64,000 nucleotides of DNA, from the NCBI RefSeq assembly GCF_049608145.1, contig NZ_JBMYXF010000012.1:3813-67812 (forward strand). Direction: 5' to 3'. The position numbers and the translations under genes were made by a program. Positions 50,414 through 58,116 of the stretch are shown piece after piece (positions within the stretch are counted from its first letter, which is position 1; the number at the start of each line of letters is the position of its first letter). The notes beneath the pieces were generated by a model. That model was not told where the DNA came from. It made no database searches and was given only the letters and a program-made list of their open reading frames with translations. The stretch comes from Halocynthiibacter sp049608145 (GTDB lineage Bacteria; Pseudomonadota; Alphaproteobacteria; Rhodobacterales; Rhodobacteraceae).

Positions 50414-51925
50414 ATGCCAGCCAAACCTCGCATTTTTCATCGTTTGTGCATGTTGCCCCTCGCCTCTGTCGCCTTTGTTCCTCTGATACTGCCAGCGCAG
50501 GCACAGGACACGAACACACCGATTGTCCAGGAAGAAACCCCTTTGGTGTTATCGGAAGTGACCCGTATCGAAGATAGCCATGGTGGTATCTTCGAAGGCA
50601 CATTGCTGAATGGAAAACGTCAAGGGCATGGCACTTACAGCCTGCCTTCCGGGTTTCGCTATGTCGGACAATGGAGCGACGATGCCATTTCCGGCCAGGG
50701 TGAAATGACATATTCAGATGGTGCGACCTATGCTGGCGAATTGATCGCAGGCATTCCTGATGGCTTTGGCAAACTATCCCTAACCGATGGCAGCACCTAC
50801 GAAGGAGATTGGCAGCAGGGGGATTTCACAGGCAATGGCATCGCGATCTATGCTAATGGCATTGTCTACGAAGGCGGTTTTCAACGATCTGAACACCATG
50901 GCCCGGGCACCCTGCGAAACCCCAACGGCTTTGTCTATCAGGGCGAATGGGTAGAAGGGCGCCGTGAAGGCGAGGGTCGCGTGACCTATCCAGATGGCGC
51001 ACGTTATGACGGCGCATTGGTTAACAATCGGCGTCATGGCACAGGTGAATTCACGTCTGAAGACGGGCTGCATTACACGGGAAACTGGGACAACAACCAG
51101 ATGCATGGCGAAGGCCGTCTGACTTATCAGAACGGCGATGTCTTTGAAGGCAACTTTGAAAACGGGCGACGGTCTGGTGCGGCGGTCATGACTACAACAC
51201 ATGGCGATGTTTATGAAGGCAACTATCAGAATGACCTGCGCCATGGCCAGGGCACGCTGACCCTGACAGATGGTTACGCCTATACTGGTCTATGGGCGGA
51301 AGGTCAGATTATGGGAGAAGGTGTTGTCACCTACCCTGATGGGTCTGTGTATACAGGCTATCTGGCCGCCGGTGTTGCCCATGGCACCGGGCGCATCGAA
51401 TACCCGGGTGGTGGCAGCTATGATGGTGAATGGAAGAACGGCCTGATCGATGGTGAAGGCACCGCGACCTATAGCAATGGTGTCACCTATGTCGGTGGCT
51501 TTCGCGATGGCCGCCCCCATGGCCAAGGACGGATCGAGGTTCCCGAAAAATTCACCTATGATGGGGCTTGGATTGGTGGTCACCGAGATGGGCCAGGCGT
51601 CACAACATATGCCAGTGGGGCGATCTATACCGGCGAACATACGCAGGATCTGCCTAATGGGCATGGTGAACTCGATGTACCGGATGGCTTCCGTTATATT
51701 GGCCAGTGGGTTAACGGAAAAATCGAAGGCCAAGGCATTCTGACCCATGCAAATGGTGATGTATATGATGGTGCCTTTATGGCCAATAAACGCCATGGAC
51801 AGGGCACGCTGCGTTATGCCAGCGGTGAGGTTTCCGAAGGGGTTTGGGAGAACGATGTATTGCCAGTTTCGACACCAACAGAACCCGTACCGGGAGCGCT
51901 AGAGACACCAGCCGTTGAAAACTGA
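50414..51925 (+). CDS. secreted MORN-repeat protein
   Basis: 503 aa with a signal peptide (residues 1-31, ...LPLASVAFVPLILPAQAQ). From residue 58 to 471 there are exactly 18 back-to-back 23-residue MORN units of the form x-x-Y-x-G-x-W-x-x-G-x-x-x-G-x-G-x-x-x-x-x-x-G with no insertion or deletion, then a partial unit and a Pro/Thr-rich C-terminal tail. MORN repeats form an elongated beta-hairpin ribbon, and bacterial versions are implicated in membrane or protein scaffolding. Start ATG 50414 follows CCGGAGAGTTTC. Alone between nadE and leuA. Function unknown. Confidence 0.9.
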   Translation: MPAKPRIFHRLCMLPLASVAFVPLILPAQAQDTNTPIVQEETPLVLSEVTRIEDSHGGIFEGTLLNGKRQGHGTYSLPSGFRYVGQWSDDAISGQGEMTYSDGATYAGELIAGIPDGFGKLSLTDGSTYEGDWQQGDFTGNGIAIYANGIVYEGGFQRSEHHGPGTLRNPNGFVYQGEWVEGRREGEGRVTYPDGARYDGALVNNRRHGTGEFTSEDGLHYTGNWDNNQMHGEGRLTYQNGDVFEGNFENGRRSGAAVMTTTHGDVYEGNYQNDLRHGQGTLTLTDGYAYTGLWAEGQIMGEGVVTYPDGSVYTGYLAAGVAHGTGRIEYPGGGSYDGEWKNGLIDGEGTATYSNGVTYVGGFRDGRPHGQGRIEVPEKFTYDGAWIGGHRDGPGVTTYASGAIYTGEHTQDLPNGHGELDVPDGFRYIGQWVNGKIEGQGILTHANGDVYDGAFMANKRHGQGTLRYASGEVSEGVWENDVLPVSTPTEPVPGALETPAVEN

Positions 51926-51996
51926 TCAAGGCGGTAATTTTACTTTTTTGTTCAAACCCTCTTTTCAAATCTGAAACTGCGGATATGATCGCGCCC

Positions 51997-52089
51997 ATGT
52001 TGATCAAAGCACATAACGCCACCCTGCCCTGCGCCACCGCGCAGTCTGTACGTGCGCTATCTGCTCTTCTTCTGCTTACTCGCCTCTGA
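51997..52089 (+). CDS. leucine-rich leader peptide of leuA
   Basis: 30-codon reading starting ATG 51997 (MLIKAHNATLPCATAQSV...) ending with a leucine cluster LSALLLLTRL and TGA at 52089; 7 of the last 10 codons are Leu or flank Leu. It ends on the left arm of a hairpin and lies 113 bp before the leuA start. This is the classical arrangement of an amino-acid attenuation leader: ribosome stalling at Leu codons under leucine shortage would change the downstream fold. The ribosome-binding site upstream is weak. Confidence 0.75.
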   Translation: MLIKAHNATLPCATAQSVRALSALLLLTRL

Positions 52090-52118
52090 GCGTGCCTTTC
52101 GGCGCGACCGCTCAGAGG
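52083..52118 (+). promoter_or_regulatory. leuA leader hairpin (attenuator)
   Basis: Perfect 10-bp stem CCTCTGAGCG / CGCTCAGAGG (52083-52092 with 52109-52118), extended internally by GTGCC against GGCGC around a TTTC loop. It contains the last Leu codon and stop of the leader peptide. No T run follows, so it may act by stalling or translational coupling, or as an alternative fold, rather than as a simple terminator. Confidence 0.7.
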
Positions 52119-52202
52119 GTATACAGCGCCGGACTTCACAGAAGAAACTGATTCCCCCGCAAACAAATATTCAAGCTGCGGCCCGAACCGAAAGATACGA
52201 CT

Positions 52203-53780
52203 ATGTCTGATACATCCACCCAAGATCACGTCTTAATTTTTGACACGACACTGCGCGACGGCGAACAAAGCCCTGGCGCCACCATGACCCATGACGAAAA
52301 GCTTGAAATCGCAGAAATGCTGGACGAGATGGGTGTCGATATTATCGAAGCCGGTTTCCCGATTGCATCTGAAGGCGATTTCAAGGCCGTATCTGAGATA
52401 TCAGAACGTTCAAAAAACTCTGTGATCTGTGGCCTGTCCCGCGCGAATTTCAAAGACATTGATCGTTGCTATGAGGCCGTAAAACACGCAGCCCAGCCGC
52501 GTATTCACACCTTCATCGGCACATCCCCCTTGCACCGCGAAATTCCGGGCCTGTCCATGGATGAGATGGCGGATAAAATCCACGAAACCGTATCCCATGC
52601 GCGCAATCTCTGCGACAATGTGCAATGGTCCCCGATGGATGCGACCCGCACCGAGGAAGATTACCTGTGTCGCACAATCGAGATCGCGATCAAGGCGGGT
52701 GCCACCACAATTAACATCCCGGATACCGTCGGTTACACCGCCCCCCGCGAAAGTGCGGATCTGATTAAGATGCTGTTGGAACGTGTTCCGGGTGCCGATG
52801 ACATCATCTTTGCAACCCATTGCCACAATGATTTGGGCATGGCGACGGCGAACTCTCTGGCCGCTGTGGAAGCCGGTGCGCGTCAGATCGAATGTACCAT
52901 CAATGGACTGGGCGAACGCGCAGGCAACACCGCCTTGGAAGAGGTCGTAATGGCGCTGAAAGTGCGCAATGACATCATGCCCTATCGCACGGGTATTGAA
53001 AGCCGCAAACTGATGCAAATTTCGCGTCGTGTTGCGACTGTGTCTGGCTTCCCGGTACAATACAACAAAGCAATTGTTGGCAAAAACGCCTTTGCCCATG
53101 AAAGCGGTATTCACCAGGATGGCATGCTGAAAAACGCAGAAACCTTTGAAATCATGCGTCCGGAAGATGTGGGCCTGTCAGGCACATCCCTGCCGCTTGG
53201 CAAACATTCCGGTCGTGCGGCGCTGCGCGCAAAGCTGGCTGAACTGGGTTTCGATGTGGGTGACAATCAGCTGAAGGACGTGTTTGTGCGTTTCAAAGCA
53301 CTGGCAGACCGCAAAAAAGAAGTACACGACGACGATGTTCTGGCGCTGATGCGGGATTCCGCTTCTGAGGCTGAACATGAAACCATTCAGGTGAAATTCC
53401 TGCGGGTGATCTGTGGCACCGAAGCGCCGCAATCGGCAGACCTGACATTGACTGTTGATGGCGTGGACCAACAAACCACCGCAACCGGCGACGGTCCCGT
53501 GGATGCGGTGTTTAATGCCGTGAAAGCCATCTATCCCCATGATGTGAACCTGCAGCTTTATCAGGTGCACGCCGTGACCGAAGGCACAGATGCCCAGGCC
53601 ACTGTTTCTGTTCGCCTTGAGGAAGAAGGCCGTATAGCAACAGGCCAGGCTGCGGACACGGATACGGTTGTCGCCTCGGCCAAAGCCTATGTAAATGCGT
53701 TGAACCGCCTGCTGGTGCGGCGCGAGACAAGCGCACCAGGTGAAAATGTGAAAACCATCACTATGGTCGACAGTGTATAA
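52203..53780 (+). CDS. leuA: 2-isopropylmalate synthase
   Basis: First committed enzyme of leucine synthesis, 525 aa: condenses 2-oxoisovalerate and acetyl-CoA. The HMGL-like TIM barrel carries FDTTLRDGEQSPGA, the metal-binding HCHNDLGMATANSLAAVEAGARQIECTINGLGERAGN and catalytic HxH. A linker region with FAHESGIHQDG (conserved) leads to the C-terminal LeuA allosteric domain (residues ~395-525), the site of leucine feedback inhibition. Controlled also by the upstream leader peptide and hairpin. GATACGACT precedes the ATG; the ribosome-binding site is weak. Followed by two strong hairpins. Confidence 0.95.
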   Translation: MSDTSTQDHVLIFDTTLRDGEQSPGATMTHDEKLEIAEMLDEMGVDIIEAGFPIASEGDFKAVSEISERSKNSVICGLSRANFKDIDRCYEAVKHAAQPRIHTFIGTSPLHREIPGLSMDEMADKIHETVSHARNLCDNVQWSPMDATRTEEDYLCRTIEIAIKAGATTINIPDTVGYTAPRESADLIKMLLERVPGADDIIFATHCHNDLGMATANSLAAVEAGARQIECTINGLGERAGNTALEEVVMALKVRNDIMPYRTGIESRKLMQISRRVATVSGFPVQYNKAIVGKNAFAHESGIHQDGMLKNAETFEIMRPEDVGLSGTSLPLGKHSGRAALRAKLAELGFDVGDNQLKDVFVRFKALADRKKEVHDDDVLALMRDSASEAEHETIQVKFLRVICGTEAPQSADLTLTVDGVDQQTTATGDGPVDAVFNAVKAIYPHDVNLQLYQVHAVTEGTDAQATVSVRLEEEGRIATGQAADTDTVVASAKAYVNALNRLLVRRETSAPGENVKTITMVDSV

Positions 53781-53786
53781 TAAAAA

Positions 53787-53865
53787 GGCGCCGCCCTGCC
53801 ATCAGTCGCGGCGCCATCCTTTGAATGCCCCGGAAACTTTTAAATGTTCCGGGGCATTTTCTTTT
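53787..53865 (+). terminator. two tandem terminators after leuA
   Basis: Hairpin 1: GGCGCCGC / GCGGCGCC (53787-53815). Hairpin 2: ATGCCCCGGAA / TTCCGGGGCAT (53825-53835 with 53847-53857) followed by TTTTCTTTT, a strong rho-independent terminator. It is probably bidirectional, since the next gene converges. Confidence 0.9.
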
Positions 53866-53883
53866 GGGGAAACGATAACCGAC

Positions 53884-54378
53884 CTATGGCAACCAATAGC
53901 GCATAGTCAAATCATGCATTCCCGGTGCAACCGCTGAATAGTCAAAAACCGGCGCACCCTCAGCCTCATTGGTACCTGAGACAGCGTATCCTTCTGACGG
54001 CAAATCGCCCTCAAAATTCAACTCATAATCGCCGTTCTCATCATGCAAGATGAAAAAGGCATGATAACCCTCGGTCAGATCCGGGAAATCCACCCGCAGC
54101 GGCACGGCGTCGGCAGGAATTTCCAGATAACCTGCAGCATTTTTATAATCGAGCGCGTCAAATGCGTCCTGATTATCAAAAGCCAAGATCACAAGCGTGC
54201 CCTGATCAGATCGCGTATCATGAATACTGATCTGATAGCCTGCGGTGGTTTCCACTTCAGATGTGGAGGCATTGGCAACAGGCACCACATACCGCAGGCC
54301 CGAGGCAAGATAAGCACCTCCGACAGTCAAAGCGATAGTGGCAGCGGCAGCGGTCAGCCGCATCATATTCGAAGGCAT
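53884..54378 (-). CDS. DUF2141 domain secreted protein
   Basis: 164 aa with an N-terminal hydrophobic segment (residues 5-29, a signal peptide or anchor). The rest matches DUF2141: GTLVILAFDNQDAFDAL, then FPDLTEGYHAFFILHDENGDYELNFEGDLPSEGYAVSGTNEAEGAPVFDYS, with the family's HDENG...G.P.EGY motif, and a C-terminal TMRYWLP. Start overlaps the desaturase stop by one base (TAATG), so the two are co-translated. Function of the family is unknown; the pairing suggests a membrane-lipid or hopanoid-related role, by position only. Confidence 0.83.
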   Translation of the reverse strand: MPSNMMRLTAAAATIALTVGGAYLASGLRYVVPVANASTSEVETTAGYQISIHDTRSDQGTLVILAFDNQDAFDALDYKNAAGYLEIPADAVPLRVDFPDLTEGYHAFFILHDENGDYELNFEGDLPSEGYAVSGTNEAEGAPVFDYSAVAPGMHDLTMRYWLP

Positions 54379-55286
54379 TACTTGTCCTCCTTAAAAGTGG
54401 TTTCAACTGGTTTCTTTTTCGGCTTCCAACCTGGAGGACCAAAAAGGTGGCCAAGCTTATTATAGATCCCGTCCGCTTTCGCGACCTCTGCCCCAAGGCG
54501 GGTAAACCCATGGAAAAACGCAACAAAAGGGTTCACGGAATTGATCGGGCGGGTCAGACCATATTTCACTTCTTCGATTTCTTCTGCAAAGGTACCGAAC
54601 ATGCGATCCCAGATAATGAAGATACCGGCATAATTTTTGTCCAAGTATTTGCGATTAGACCCATGGTGCACGCGGTGGTGGCTTGGCGTATTGAAGATCA
54701 GTTCAATCGGCTTCCAAAATTTGCCGATCACTTCTGTATGCAGGGCGGTCTGGAACAGTTGCACCAGTAATTCCACCACCAGAACCAAGAAAGGATCGAA
54801 CCCCAGCAACACCAGCGGCAAATGGAAAAACAAAGGCCAAAATCCATCAAGCGGGCCGTGACGATATGCGACCGAAATATTAAAAAACGGGCTAGAGTGA
54901 TGCACCGAATGAGTTGCCCAAAGGAAATTGATCCGGTGCAGGATGCGGTGTTCCCAGTAATAGGCCAGATCGGCAAGCACAAGGCAGATCAGCAATGTCG
55001 CAAGGTTCGTCTGAATATCAAACACAGCGAATTCCGCCGCGACCAAATACACACCAGCATAGAAGGTTGCGAACAAAAGCGTGGTTGTGATGATGAAGAA
55101 ACCAAGTGTGATATAGTTGGTGACCGTATCACCAGCCATCGATTTCGACAGCTTTCCTCGCAGCGCATAAAGCCCCAGTTCAAACACCAGAAACCCTAGA
55201 GCGAAGACAAAAAACCAGTCGCCGATCAGTTCCTCCCAGATCTCAAGTTGAAAACCCGGTATCGGGTGCAGCCAGAAATCAGTCAT
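54378..55286 (-). CDS. sterol desaturase / fatty acid hydroxylase family membrane protein
   Basis: 302-aa di-iron integral membrane oxidoreductase. The three histidine motifs for iron are HRILH, HSVHH and HRVHH, embedded in YWEHRILHRINFLWATHSVHHSSPFFN and NTPSHHRVHHGSNRKYLDKNYAG. Several hydrophobic helices precede. Such enzymes desaturate or hydroxylate sterols, fatty acids or carotenoids with O2; substrate is unknown here. It is first in a two-gene operon with the DUF2141 protein. AAAGGATTGTC precedes the start. Confidence 0.9.
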   Translation of the reverse strand: MTDFWLHPIPGFQLEIWEELIGDWFFVFALGFLVFELGLYALRGKLSKSMAGDTVTNYITLGFFIITTTLLFATFYAGVYLVAAEFAVFDIQTNLATLLICLVLADLAYYWEHRILHRINFLWATHSVHHSSPFFNISVAYRHGPLDGFWPLFFHLPLVLLGFDPFLVLVVELLVQLFQTALHTEVIGKFWKPIELIFNTPSHHRVHHGSNRKYLDKNYAGIFIIWDRMFGTFAEEIEEVKYGLTRPINSVNPFVAFFHGFTRLGAEVAKADGIYNKLGHLFGPPGWKPKKKPVETTFKEDK

Positions 55287-55558
55287 ATGACAATCCTTTC
55301 ATTTTCCTGCCTGTGTACTTAGCCACGCCCCCCACACAAATCTTGCCCGGACACGGACAGATATTGCCAAACCAGTGTGAATTCATTCCCCTACGGGGGA
55401 AATATTGTGAACTTGCATCATAAACGGGCGATTTCCCGCGCCTGAAACCCCATTGCACCCAGCACACCCTTTACTATAACCCGCCTAGGACGCATAAACT
55501 CAACGTTAAAGCAGCCGAGTCTGCGCGTTATAATTGCATTTCAGGGATCACACGTCAC

Positions 55559-56596
55559 ATGGGACTACTCAACGGTCTGTTTTCATCAGATATGGCTATC
55601 GACTTGGGCACAGCAAACACGCTGGTCTATGTCAAAGGTAAAGGCGTTATTTTGTCGGAACCTTCTGTTGTGGCCTATCATGTCAAAGATGGCGTGAAGA
55701 AAGTCCTTGCTGTTGGTGAAGACGCGAAACTGATGTTGGGCCGGACACCAGGCAGCATCGAAGCCATTCGTCCAATGCGTGAAGGTGTGATTGCCGATTT
55801 TGACACTGCGGAAGAAATGATCAAGCACTTCATCCGTAAGGTTCACAAGCGCACTACATTTTCCAAACCGAAGATCATCGTTTGCGTGCCCCATGGTGCA
55901 ACACCCGTTGAAAAACGTGCGATCCGTCAATCTGTTCTCTCTGCTGGCGCACGTCGCGCGGGCCTGATTGCGGAACCGATTGCTGCAGCCATCGGTGCAG
56001 GCATGCCAATCACGGATCCGACCGGTAACATGGTTGTTGATATCGGTGGTGGTACAACTGAAGTTGCGGTTCTCTCCCTTGGCGACATCGTTTACGCGCG
56101 TTCCGTGCGTGTGGGTGGTGACCGTATGGATGAGGCAATCATCAGCTATCTGCGCCGTCAGCAAAACCTTCTGGTGGGTGAAGCCACTGCGGAACGTATT
56201 AAAACATCCATCGGGACAGCACGTATGCCAGACGATGGCCGTGGTGCCGCGCTGCAAATCCGTGGCCGTGACCTGTTGACTGGTGTGCCTAAGGAAATCG
56301 AAATCAACCAGGCGCAGGTTGCCGAAGCATTGGCAGAGCCTGTTCAGCAAATCTGCGAAGCTGTGATGACCGCGCTTGAAACCACCCCGCCAGATTTGGC
56401 GGCGGACATTGTTGATCGCGGTGTTATGCTGACCGGCGGTGGTGCATTGCTGGGGTCTCTGGACCTGGCCCTGCGCGAACAAACCGGCCTAGCTGTTTCT
56501 GTTGCAGATGAAAGCCTGAACTGTGTGGCCCTGGGCACTGGTAAAGCGCTGGAATATGAAAAGCAGCTGCGCCATGTAATTGATTACGATAGCTGA
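55559..56596 (+). CDS. mreB: rod-shape-determining actin homologue
   Basis: 345-aa bacterial actin that polymerises on the inner membrane and directs lateral cell-wall synthesis. Phosphate-1 motif MAIDLGTANTLVYVKGKGV, phosphate-2 NMVVDIGGGTTEVAVLSLGD, and adenosine motif VMLTGGGALLGSLDLALREQTG are intact. 272 bp upstream of it are gene-free. The ATG follows CAGGGATCACACGTCAC. A hairpin (56606-56624) separates it from mreC, consistent with higher mreB expression. Confidence 0.97.
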   Translation: MGLLNGLFSSDMAIDLGTANTLVYVKGKGVILSEPSVVAYHVKDGVKKVLAVGEDAKLMLGRTPGSIEAIRPMREGVIADFDTAEEMIKHFIRKVHKRTTFSKPKIIVCVPHGATPVEKRAIRQSVLSAGARRAGLIAEPIAAAIGAGMPITDPTGNMVVDIGGGTTEVAVLSLGDIVYARSVRVGGDRMDEAIISYLRRQQNLLVGEATAERIKTSIGTARMPDDGRGAALQIRGRDLLTGVPKEIEINQAQVAEALAEPVQQICEAVMTALETTPPDLAADIVDRGVMLTGGGALLGSLDLALREQTGLAVSVADESLNCVALGTGKALEYEKQLRHVIDYDS

Positions 56597-56605
56597 TATG
56601 CCGTT

Positions 56606-56624
56606 CAGGTGGTCTGACCACCTG
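56606..56624 (+). terminator. hairpin between mreB and mreC
   Basis: CAGGTGGT / ACCACCTG, an 8-bp perfect stem with loop CTG, 9 bp after the mreB stop and without a T run. It is likely an mRNA-stability or partial-attenuation element rather than a full terminator. Confidence 0.55.
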
Positions 56625-56663
56625 TGACGAACCAGCCCTGTTAGACAACCAGGAGAGTCCGCC

Positions 56664-57587
56664 GTGGCCCGTGACCGCGCCCAGACTGAAAACTATGGCC
56701 GCCCGATCCGGCGGATCCTGGTTGGTATGCTTGTTGTGTTTATGCTGGCAATCTTCCTGATCTGGCGTATCGATAGCCCGCGTGTTGAACGCATGCGCGC
56801 CCAGATTACCGACGCCATTCTGCCCAACACAGACTGGGCCATGGCCCCGATCGCCGGCTTTTCTGAGATGGTCGCCAACTTTCAAAGCTACCAGCGCCTC
56901 TACGAACAGAACCAAGAATTACGCAACGAACTGCAGGAAATGCGTGTCTGGCAAGAAGCTGCATTGCAGCTGGATCAACGCAATGCCCGCCTTTTAGACC
57001 TGAACAAGGTACGCCTTGATCCACAACTGACCTGGGTGACCGGTGTTGTCACCGCCGACAGTGGGTCACCCTTTCATCAGTCTGTTCTGTTGAATGTCGG
57101 GGAACGTGACGGGATCACCGATGGATGGGCTGCGATGGATGGGCTTGGCCTGGTCGGACGCATTTCCGGCGTAGGCAACCGCAGTTCTCGTGTTTTACTT
57201 CTGACGGATTCAAACAGCCGTATCCCGATCACAATTCAGCCGTCCGGACAACGTGCATTACTGGCAGGTGACAACACCCCTGCCCCTGCAATTGAACTGC
57301 TTGATAAGCCTGATCTTGTGCGCCCCGGCGATCGCGTCATGTCATCCGGCGATGGGGGGGTTTTCCCCGCCGGCTTGTTGATTGGGCAAATCACAGAAAC
57401 ACCTGGGGGTCGCCTGCGCGTCTTGCTTGCGGCTGATTATGAACGGCTCGAATTTCTGCGGGTAATCCGTCTGCATGAAACCGTCCCGTTGACGGATGCG
57501 GGCGGGTTGGTCTCCGACCCTGAACAGACATCGGTAGAAACGTCCGCCGCAGCGGATGACATCGCAGTGGAAGCAACAGATGATTGA
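56664..57587 (+). CDS. mreC: rod-shape-determining protein MreC
   Basis: 307 aa from a GTG start with AGGAGAGTCCGCC upstream. One transmembrane helix (residues ~20-37, LVGMLVVFMLAIFLIW), then a coiled coil (VANFQSYQRLYEQNQELRNELQEMRVWQEAALQLDQRNARLL) and the periplasmic beta domains (VTGVVTADSGSPFHQSVLLNVGERDGI, GLVGRISGVGNRSSRVLLLTDSNSRIPI). MreC links cytoplasmic MreB to PBP2 in the elongasome. Overlaps mreD by 8 nt. Confidence 0.95.
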   Translation: MARDRAQTENYGRPIRRILVGMLVVFMLAIFLIWRIDSPRVERMRAQITDAILPNTDWAMAPIAGFSEMVANFQSYQRLYEQNQELRNELQEMRVWQEAALQLDQRNARLLDLNKVRLDPQLTWVTGVVTADSGSPFHQSVLLNVGERDGITDGWAAMDGLGLVGRISGVGNRSSRVLLLTDSNSRIPITIQPSGQRALLAGDNTPAPAIELLDKPDLVRPGDRVMSSGDGGVFPAGLLIGQITETPGGRLRVLLAADYERLEFLRVIRLHETVPLTDAGGLVSDPEQTSVETSAAADDIAVEATDD

Positions 57588-58116
57588 TCCGGTCAGCTTA
57601 CATCTCTGGAGCTGGCGCCTGTTGTATCCGTTGATGTGCGGATTGATCATTTTTATTCAGCTGATCCCCATGCAGACGGTGCCAACCCGTTTTCCCGCGC
57701 CAGATTTTCTGCAGGCACTGACCTTTGCTTGGATCATTCGTCGACCGGATCAGATCCCTGTACTGTCCATCGCCCTGGTGTTTTTCTTGGCGGATATTCT
57801 GCTGCAACACGCGCCCGGCCTTGGGGTTGCTCTGATGATACTCACCAGCGAATTCCTGCGCTCACGAAGCCCTTATATGCGAGAATTCCCTTTTGCACTG
57901 GAATGGGCGATTGTCATCGTTGTCACAATCGCGCTGGCATTGGGCACACGGTTTTCACTGCAATTGCTTCTGTTGTCTCCACCACCTTTCGATCTGGCCG
58001 CCAGACAGGTTTTTTCAACGGTTCTTGCCTATCCTATGATGGTGTTATTCTGCCAATTCATTCTGAAAGTCCGGTTCCTGTATCCAGGTGATCGCGAACA
58101 TGGAGGGGCCAACTGA
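57580..58116 (+). CDS. mreD: rod-shape-determining protein MreD
   Basis: 178 aa from MIDPVSLHLWSW, its ATG lying in the last codons of mreC; an in-frame upstream extension to 57556 is rejected. Five or six hydrophobic helices; characteristic FLQALTFAWIIRRPDQIPVLSIALVFFLADILLQHAPG. Stop overlaps the mrdA start by one base. Partner of MreC in the membrane elongation complex. Confidence 0.92.
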   Translation: MIDPVSLHLWSWRLLYPLMCGLIIFIQLIPMQTVPTRFPAPDFLQALTFAWIIRRPDQIPVLSIALVFFLADILLQHAPGLGVALMILTSEFLRSRSPYMREFPFALEWAIVIVVTIALALGTRFSLQLLLLSPPPFDLAARQVFSTVLAYPMMVLFCQFILKVRFLYPGDREHGGAN

